A DNA stretch of 18,148 nt from JBMNUL01 sp050946255 (GTDB taxonomy: Bacteria > Actinomycetota > Coriobacteriia > Coriobacteriales > CADBOM01): NCBI GenBank assembly GCA_050946255.1, contig JBMNUL010000037.1:1-18148 (forward strand). Reading direction: 5' to 3'. The notes under the pieces are model-generated. The model had not been told where the DNA came from. It worked only from the letters and a program-made list of their open reading frames with translations, and searched no databases. The position numbers were made by a program, and so were the translations under genes. Below, piece after piece: positions 13,436 to 18,148 of the stretch (its first letter is position 1; the number at the start of each line of letters is the position of its first letter).

Positions 13436-16174
13436 TTAACGGTTGTCGGAGGTCTCATGCTTGTCGGCAAGAGCTGCCTGAGCAGCTGCCAGACGTGCAA
13501 GAGGCACGCGGAACGGCGAGCAGGAAACGTAGTCCAGCCCGATCTTGTGGAACTTCTTCACAGAATCCGGATCTCCGCCATGCTCTCCGCAGACACCGCA
13601 CACGAGTTTGGGGTTCGCCTTGCGACCGAGCTTGCAGCCCATGTCGACCAGCTTGCAAACACCATCATCGACGGTTTCGAACGGATTGGCTGGGAGAATC
13701 TTCTTGGAGAGGTAACGGGGGATGAACTTCGCCTCGACGTCGTCACGCGAGAACCCGAAGGTCGTCTGGGTGAGGTCGTTGGTGCCGAAGCTGAAGAAGT
13801 CGGCATGCTTGCCGATCTCGTCGGCGGTCACAGCAGCACGCGGAAGCTCGATCATGGTCCCCACGGGGATGTCGAGCTCAACGCCATACTCATCTGCAAC
13901 CTGCTTGACGACTTCCTCGATCTGCTCGCGGAGCATTGCGAGCTCGGTGTCGACGCAAACCAGCGGAATCATGATCTCGGGCTGGGGGTTGAGCCCCTTC
14001 TTCTTGAGCTCAGCAGCGGCAGTGGCGATTGCCTTGGTCTGCATGACCGGGAGCTCCGGGTACATGATGGCAAGACGGCAACCACGGAGTCCGAGCATCG
14101 GGTTGGCCTCGATCATCGAGTCGATACGTGCGAGAAGCTTGCGCTTGTTCTCGATTTCGGCCTTGTCGCCGCCAGTGCACTCCATCCTGGTGATCTCGAC
14201 CTCGAGTGCACGTGGATCGTCGAGGAACTCATGCAGCGGCGGGTCGAGCAGACGGACGATGACGGGCAGGCCATCCATCGCCTCGAACATCCCGAGGAAG
14301 TCGCCGGTCTGAGCTTCCAGCAGGTCGGAAAGCGCCTTCTCCTTTACTGCGGGATCATCGGTGAGGATGAACGACTGGATGATCTTCTTGCGGTCGCCGA
14401 GGAACATGTGCTCGGTGCGGTCGAGGCCGATTCCCTCTGCACCGAACTCGCGGGAGAGCTTGGCGTCTGCCGGGTTGTCGGCGTTGGCGCGAACTCCGAG
14501 GACGCGGAACTCGTCAGCCCAGGAGAGAATCTTGTCGAGGTCCTCGGAAAGTTCGGCATCTACCAGCGGAACCTCGCCTAGAACGACAATACCGGTGGTA
14601 CCGTCGATCGAGATCACGTCGCCCTCGTTGATCACGATGTCGGTTCCCGAAACCTCTGCCCTCTTGTTCTCGGCATCGATCTTGAGAACGTCGACGCCGC
14701 AGACGCAAGGGGCACCCATGCCACGGGCGATGACCGCAGCATGCGAGGTCTTTCCACCGTGGCTCGTGAGGATTCCCTCGGCGGCGACCATTCCGTGGAG
14801 GTCGTCAGGCGTGGTCTCCCAACGAACCAGCACCGTCTTCCTTCCCTCATTGGCAGCCTTCACGGCGTCCTCAGCGGAGAACACGGCCTCTCCAACCGCA
14901 GCACCGGGGCTGGCGTTGAGGCCGGTTGCCAAGATGTCGTACTTGGCGTTCTTGTCGAACTGTGGATGCAGCAGCTGGTCGAGCTGAGATGGGTCGATGC
15001 GGAGCACTGCCTCCTCGCGGGTGATCAGCCCCTCCTCGACCATGGAGATCGCGATCTTGATTGCAGCGGCAGCGGTGCGTTTGCCCACGCGGGTCTGCAG
15101 CATCCAGAGCTTGCCCTGCTCGATCGTGAACTCGATGTCGCACATGTCGCGGTAATGGTTCTCGAGAATCTTGAAAACCTCCTCGAGCTCGCGTCCGGCC
15201 TCCTGCAGGCCCTCGACGTTCTTGAGCTCGGAGATTGGGGAGGTGTTGCGGATTCCGGCCACGACGTCCTCGCCCTGTGCATTGACCAGATAATCGCCAT
15301 AGAACTCGTTCTCACCGGTAGCAGGGTTGCGGGTGAATGCAACGCCGGTTGCCGAGGTGTCTCCCTTGTTGCCGAACACCATGGACTGCACGTTGACTGC
15401 GGTTCCAAGGTCGTCCGGAATCTTGTTGATGCGCCTGTAAATGCAGGCACGCTCGTTCATCCAGCTGCCGAAGACAGCGCGGATTGCGAGGTTGAGCTGA
15501 AGGTCCGGATCCTGCGGGAACTCGACCTTTCCATTGACCACGAGCTCCGGATGCTCGTCGGCGCTGACGTTCTCGGAGAAGATCTTCTTGAACTCTTCCA
15601 CCAGTCCCTTGAGATCCTCGGCGGTGAGCTCGTTGTCGCCCTTGACACCACGGGTGATCTTGACGGCGTTGATCGCATTCTCGAACAGGTCGCCGTCGAC
15701 TCCCATGACGACGTTGGAGAACATCTGGATGAAGCGGCGGTAGGAATCCCATGCGAAGCGCGGATTGTCGGTCTGGTTGATGAGGCCGATCACAGACTTG
15801 TCGTTCAATCCAAGGTTGAGGACCGTGTCCATCATTCCAGGCATCGAGAACGGGGCTCCGGATCGGACAGAGACGAGCAGCGGGTCGTCGGCGTCGCCGA
15901 GCTTCTTGCCCATGCGTGTCTCAAGATCGTGACGGTACTCCTCGATCTGATCCCAGACCCCCTCTGGGAACTCGTTTCCTCCCCTGTAGTAGTCCATGCA
16001 GGTCTGACAGGAGATCGTGAATCCTGGAGGAACAGGGAGGCCGATTTGCGCCATCTCTGCCAAGTTGGCGCCCTTTCCGCCGAGGATGTCCCTCATGTCC
16101 TTGTTACCCTCTGTTACATTCTTGCCTTCTGCATCTTTGCCAAATGCAAACAGGCGCTGATTGTTCTCGGACAA
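13436..16174 (-). CDS. ppdK: pyruvate, phosphate dikinase
   Basis: Interconverts pyruvate + ATP + Pi and PEP + AMP + PPi. The 912-residue protein has the N-terminal nucleotide-binding domain (GGKGANLAEM, VSVRSGAPFSMPGMMDT), the swivelling phospho-His domain HGGKTSHAAVIARGMG with His478 and the regulatory Thr476, and the PEP-binding C-terminal barrel ending CGVCGEHGGDP with catalytic-type Cys862. Length is at the upper end of the bacterial family (~875-900). The start is TTG 16174: AAGGAG lies 7 nt upstream and the product begins MSENNQRLFAFG, as in relatives; the frame runs open to 16261 but those residues would lie in the hairpin leader. The DUF299 regulator gene upstream supplies the enzyme expected to phosphorylate Thr476. 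Expression may be attenuated by the terminator in its leader. Confidence 0.96.
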   Translation of the reverse strand: MSENNQRLFAFGKDAEGKNVTEGNKDMRDILGGKGANLAEMAQIGLPVPPGFTISCQTCMDYYRGGNEFPEGVWDQIEEYRHDLETRMGKKLGDADDPLLVSVRSGAPFSMPGMMDTVLNLGLNDKSVIGLINQTDNPRFAWDSYRRFIQMFSNVVMGVDGDLFENAINAVKITRGVKGDNELTAEDLKGLVEEFKKIFSENVSADEHPELVVNGKVEFPQDPDLQLNLAIRAVFGSWMNERACIYRRINKIPDDLGTAVNVQSMVFGNKGDTSATGVAFTRNPATGENEFYGDYLVNAQGEDVVAGIRNTSPISELKNVEGLQEAGRELEEVFKILENHYRDMCDIEFTIEQGKLWMLQTRVGKRTAAAAIKIAISMVEEGLITREEAVLRIDPSQLDQLLHPQFDKNAKYDILATGLNASPGAAVGEAVFSAEDAVKAANEGRKTVLVRWETTPDDLHGMVAAEGILTSHGGKTSHAAVIARGMGAPCVCGVDVLKIDAENKRAEVSGTDIVINEGDVISIDGTTGIVVLGEVPLVDAELSEDLDKILSWADEFRVLGVRANADNPADAKLSREFGAEGIGLDRTEHMFLGDRKKIIQSFILTDDPAVKEKALSDLLEAQTGDFLGMFEAMDGLPVIVRLLDPPLHEFLDDPRALEVEITRMECTGGDKAEIENKRKLLARIDSMIEANPMLGLRGCRLAIMYPELPVMQTKAIATAAAELKKKGLNPQPEIMIPLVCVDTELAMLREQIEEVVKQVADEYGVELDIPVGTMIELPRAAVTADEIGKHADFFSFGTNDLTQTTFGFSRDDVEAKFIPRYLSKKILPANPFETVDDGVCKLVDMGCKLGRKANPKLVCGVCGEHGGDPDSVKKFHKIGLDYVSCSPFRVPLARLAAAQAALADKHETSDNR

Positions 16175-16205
16175 CTTTCGTCTCCTTCGCTCGAATCCAT
16201 CCCTG

Positions 16206-16257
16206 AAAAAGTCCGCATTGCCGACAATGCGGACACTTGTTCTATTGAGCAGAACAA
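16206..16257 (-). terminator. tandem hairpins ending in an intrinsic terminator within the ppdK leader
   Basis: Read on minus, TTGTTCT/AGAACAA (16237-16257, 7-nt loop) is followed two nt later by GTCCGCATTG/CAATGCGGAC (16211-16234, 4-nt loop) and then TTTTT (16206-16210). The second hairpin is a textbook intrinsic terminator. It ends about 31 nt before the ppdK TTG, leaving no room for a promoter between, so ppdK transcription must cross it. Confidence 0.65.
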
Positions 16258-16261
16258 TCAA

Positions 16262-16292
16262 ATATTAAACCAATTGACGGCTAGCATCGCAA
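16262..16292 (-). promoter_or_regulatory. ppdK: weak candidate promoter for ppdK
   Basis: On minus TTGCGA (16287-16292) and TAATAT (16262-16267) are 19 bp apart. It would start transcription close to the first leader hairpin. The spacing is long and the call weak; another promoter further upstream is equally possible. Confidence 0.25.
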
Positions 16293-16364
16293 ATTCGACA
16301 AGTGACTCTATGCTCTTTGGCCTGCTAGCGGCGGCTAAAGCGATAAAATTTCATATAAGAGCCA

Positions 16365-16405
16365 TAGTTCGAATAGTGGTAGTTCGAATAGTGCACGAAT
16401 AGCGC
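16365..16405. repeat. 15-bp direct repeats with TTCGAA core upstream of ppdK
   Basis: TAGTTCGAATAGTGG (16365-16379) is followed directly by TAGTTCGAATAGTGC (16380-16394), then a truncated third copy, CGAATAGCG, to ~16405. Each unit is centred on palindromic TTCGAA. Position, ~190 bp upstream of the ppdK start, suggests regulator binding sites; slippage is the alternative. I see nothing in 16406-16530. Confidence 0.5.
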
Positions 16406-16530
16406 GAGGACCTTTTTCATAAATGTGAGCCGCGCACCGATTCTTGAGCTTGGGAAAGCAAAGCCCGAGATTCGGAGATGCGGTTCAAAAATCGAGAGGT
16501 TCCTCTTGAAAATGATGGAAACGGCTGCAG

Positions 16531-16704
16531 GGCTATTTCTGTCAAGGCCTGCTGCCTCCGCTTATTTCTTGTCGAGGCCCGCAGACATCGGTCTTTTTTT
16601 CCGAAACCCGCTGCCATCGCCTATTTCTTGTCTAGGCTTGCTGTCTCCACCTATTTTTGAGGCCCGCTGCCTCCGCCTATTTCTTGTCGAGGCCTGCTGC
16701 CAGC
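16531..16704 (-). repeat. six-unit ~30-bp tandem array derived from the 3' end of the PPDK regulator gene
   Basis: Units on + begin at 16531, 16560, 16590, 16619, 16649 and 16675 (29, 30, 29, 30, 26 and 30 bp). The last contains the gene's final codons and stop (16677-16679). Read on minus in the gene's phase, unit 16619 gives ASLDKK-stop and unit 16560 gives SAGLDKK-stop, against the gene's AAGLDKK-stop; the others are degenerate (AAGFGKK, AAGLKN, AAGLDR). Some junctions form a GAGGC/GCCTC hairpin (e.g. 16659-16673). Confidence 0.85.
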
Positions 16705-17552
16705 GCATTCTCGTAGTAGCGGATTATCTCCTGGGCCGTCTCCTCGATTGCCCGGTTGTCTGTGTGGACCACAATGCACCCGAGCTTCCGCATGAAGGCT
16801 CTCGCCTCCTGAAGGTCGCGGATGATGTAGTCCTCATCTGCATAGTTCTTGGCGATGCGGGCAGCAGCGGGGCCAAGCCTCTTCTGCCTGATATCGTAGA
16901 GAACCTCTGGGCTCGACATGAGCCCGAATATCCTCCAGACATCGACGTCGTAGATTTGCTTTGGGGGATCAACTCCGGGAGCCAGCGGCAAATTCGCCAC
17001 CTTGTAGCCCCGAGAGGCGAGATACATCGACAGCGGCGTCTTCGAGGTGCGCGAGACGCCGATCAACACGATATCGGCATCCTTGTACTCCTCGGGGAGC
17101 CTGCCGTCGTCGTGGTCAACCGCGTAATCCATTGCCTCGATGCGCTTGAAATATGCCTCGTCGAGCCTGTGGTTGATTCCCGCCCGAAGATTGGGAGACT
17201 TCCCCGTTGCCCTGGCAATTGCCGAAACGGCAGGTCCGAGCAGGTCCACTTCGGATACCCCGCGGCTCTCGACATATGCAGAGACAGAGCGGGCGATATC
17301 GGGGTCTGCAATCGTGAAGAACACGACCTCGTTCTCGCTTTCGTTCAACCTGGATTCGAGGAAATCCACAGTCTGGTCTACGGAAGAAATCTTGGAAAGA
17401 CGTTCTATCTTCGTCTTCTCGCCAGTGAATTGGCTCATCGCAGCGGAAACCAGAGCAGAAGCAGTGTCTCCGAGAGAATCGGAGATGATGTAGATGGAGA
17501 GCTCGTTCGAGTTCTTGGACGTCTCATCTTCATCAAAATCGTAGTTTTCCAT
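16677..17552 (-). CDS. pyruvate, phosphate dikinase regulatory protein (DUF299 kinase/pyrophosphorylase)
   Basis: Bifunctional regulator that inactivates PPDK by ADP-dependent phosphorylation of the active-site Thr and reactivates it by Pi-dependent dephosphorylation. The 291-residue protein starts with an acidic lead (MENYDFDEDETSKNSN), then IYIISDSLGDTASAL, the central GINHRLDEAYFKRIEAMDYAVDHDDG and the P-loop GVSRTSKTPLSMYLA (~165-179), then KVANLPLAPGVDPP. All are hallmarks of the family (usual length ~270). The target, ppdK with its GGKTSH motif, is the next gene downstream, ~500 bp away, which favours the PPDK-type over the PEP-synthase-type activity. ATG 17552 is chosen for GGAG 5 nt upstream; a start at 17669 would cover the divergent promoter. 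The last seven residues, AAGLDKK, are the seed of the downstream array. Confidence 0.92.
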   Translation of the reverse strand: MENYDFDEDETSKNSNELSIYIISDSLGDTASALVSAAMSQFTGEKTKIERLSKISSVDQTVDFLESRLNESENEVVFFTIADPDIARSVSAYVESRGVSEVDLLGPAVSAIARATGKSPNLRAGINHRLDEAYFKRIEAMDYAVDHDDGRLPEEYKDADIVLIGVSRTSKTPLSMYLASRGYKVANLPLAPGVDPPKQIYDVDVWRIFGLMSSPEVLYDIRQKRLGPAAARIAKNYADEDYIIRDLQEARAFMRKLGCIVVHTDNRAIEETAQEIIRYYENALAAGLDKK

Positions 17553-17612
17553 GAAAACTCCAAACTTTATGCGTGGTTTGGGGGTTGACAACCATTCCCC
17601 GAGACACATTTT

Positions 17613-17641
17613 TTGTAGCTTAAAAGCTTTTTCAGTATAAT
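17613..17641 (+). promoter_or_regulatory. promoter of the exported coiled-coil gene, overlapping a minus-strand -10
   Basis: On + TTGTAG (17613-17618), 17 bp, then a perfect TATAAT (17636-17641), giving a start near 17648 and a ~114-nt leader. On minus TATACT (17634-17639) overlaps the same bases and may serve the PPDK regulator gene, though its -35 is poor. The two divergent genes may thus share one melted region. Confidence 0.65.
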
Positions 17642-17761
17642 GCTGAACCTGCACCGTTCTTTTAGACACAATTGCTTTTCTGCCTACTTCGACGGTGTGC
17701 GTCTGATGCTTTCATCCTCCAGTACCAGATGCGTATCTATTCCCTAGAGACAGGATGTTTA

Positions 17762-18148
17762 ATGGTTTGCTCTCTACGCAAGTCGATTGCGTCAATGGCG
17801 GTTTGTGCTGTTCTCGTGGTAAGCACCACGTTTGCAACTGCCCCTACCGCCAGCGCTGAGGAATCTGTGGAAGACCTTACTGCAGCCGTGGAGACCACAG
17901 CAAAAGAATATGACGAAGCCTCTGCAAAGGTTGATGAGCTCAACCAGAAAATCGCCGATAACGAGAAGAAAATCGACGAACTCGAGGCCAAGATCGACGA
18001 ACAAGAAGAAGCCAGCAGCGATGCATTGCGCTCCTTATATAAATATCAGCGCTCCGCGCCTTCATTGATTAACTTGGTGTTCTCTTCTGAAGACGTGTCC
18101 AGCCTTTTCGGAACACTCGATTACCTCAACAGGTGCGAGCAGAACAAC
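17762..18148 (+). CDS. exported coiled-coil protein, PcsB/CwlO-like N-terminal part (cut by window end)
   Basis: The first 129 residues are visible and the frame is still open at the right edge. A signal peptide is clear: basic start (VCSLRKS), hydrophobic core (MAVCAVLVVSTTFA) and an Ala-X-Ala site at TASA, with cleavage before EESVEDL. Next comes a long heptad-rich coiled coil (~36-90; repeated KIADNEKKIDELEAKIDEQE), then SLYKYQRSAPSLINLVFSSEDVSSLF in segments typical of the PcsB/CwlO coiled-coil domain of peptidoglycan hydrolases or hydrolase activators. The C-terminal catalytic or binding domain (NlpC/P60, CHAP or M23) lies beyond the window, so enzyme activity is not shown. ATG 17762 has AGGA 6 nt upstream and a strong promoter at 17613-17641. 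Confidence 0.8.
   Translation, partial: MVCSLRKSIASMAVCAVLVVSTTFATAPTASAEESVEDLTAAVETTAKEYDEASAKVDELNQKIADNEKKIDELEAKIDEQEEASSDALRSLYKYQRSAPSLINLVFSSEDVSSLFGTLDYLNRCEQNN

Noticed and set aside
14741..16402. 553-codon open frame on + across ppdK
   Set aside because: Antisense to a fully supported ppdK; the length comes from codon bias of the minus strand, and no family is recognisable.
16531..16704. CRISPR array
   Set aside because: Units are contiguous and degenerate, without unique spacers, and include the stop of a coding gene; no cas genes.
17648..17761. c-di-AMP riboswitch in the leader of the coiled-coil gene
   Set aside because: Such switches precede some actinobacterial cell-wall genes, but the conserved core sequences are not visible in this ~114-nt leader.

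Overview
The window is a stretch of bacterial chromosome with 12 complete protein genes and one gene cut by the right edge; I see no tRNA, rRNA, CRISPR array or insertion sequence. It most resembles an actinomycete of class Coriobacteriia. That is an inference from the mix of families (folate-dependent TrmFO, a type-2 dGTPase, PPDK with its DUF299-type regulator, a PcsB/CwlO-like coiled-coil secreted protein), mid-range GC in genes with AT-rich gaps, and TTG/GTG starts with good ribosome binding sites. No 16S or tRNA sequence is available to fix the taxon.

Layout. Positions 1-337 hold a GC-rich promoter firing leftward out of the window (TTGACA, 17 bp, TAGCAT; rRNA-operon-like), then an AT-rich gap with two inverted repeats, then a metallo-beta-lactamase-fold hydrolase on + (338-946). 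It converges on a long leftward gene series, in transcription order rplS, rnhB, yraN, comM, dprA, trmFO, xerC (8848 down to 1154). This is the familiar rplS-rnhB-dprA-trmFO-xerC neighbourhood, with yraN and comM included but without topA between dprA and trmFO. yraN, comM and dprA are tightly packed (2- and 4-nt gaps). Upstream of rplS lie a STAS protein (-) and, divergent from it, a Dabb-domain protein (+). Next come asnB and dgt (-), overlapping by 4 nt; ppdK (-); the DUF299 PPDK regulatory protein (-); and, divergent from that, the start of an exported coiled-coil cell-wall protein (+).

How the genes fit. ComM and DprA are the DNA-uptake/recombination pair, XerC resolves chromosome dimers, RnhB clears ribonucleotides and RNA:DNA hybrids, TrmFO modifies tRNA and L19 is a ribosomal protein. 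PPDK and the DUF299 protein are enzyme and regulator of the pyruvate/PEP step. AsnB and Dgt are probably translationally coupled.

What stands out. (1) At three minus-strand genes (rnhB, dgt, the PPDK regulator) the last codons and stop have been tandemly copied into the 3' flank and then diverged; the clearest is a six-unit, ~30-bp array at 16531-16704 whose units still read like the protein's C-terminus. (2) The ppdK leader holds two adjacent hairpins, the second a textbook intrinsic terminator about 30 nt before the TTG start, which suggests transcription attenuation. (3) Upstream of that are 15-bp TTCGAA-centred direct repeats. (4) The STAS protein has Glu where the phospho-accepting Ser normally sits. 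(5) YraN carries a ~170-residue low-complexity N-terminal extension. Most regulatory calls rest on visual pattern matching and are scored low.
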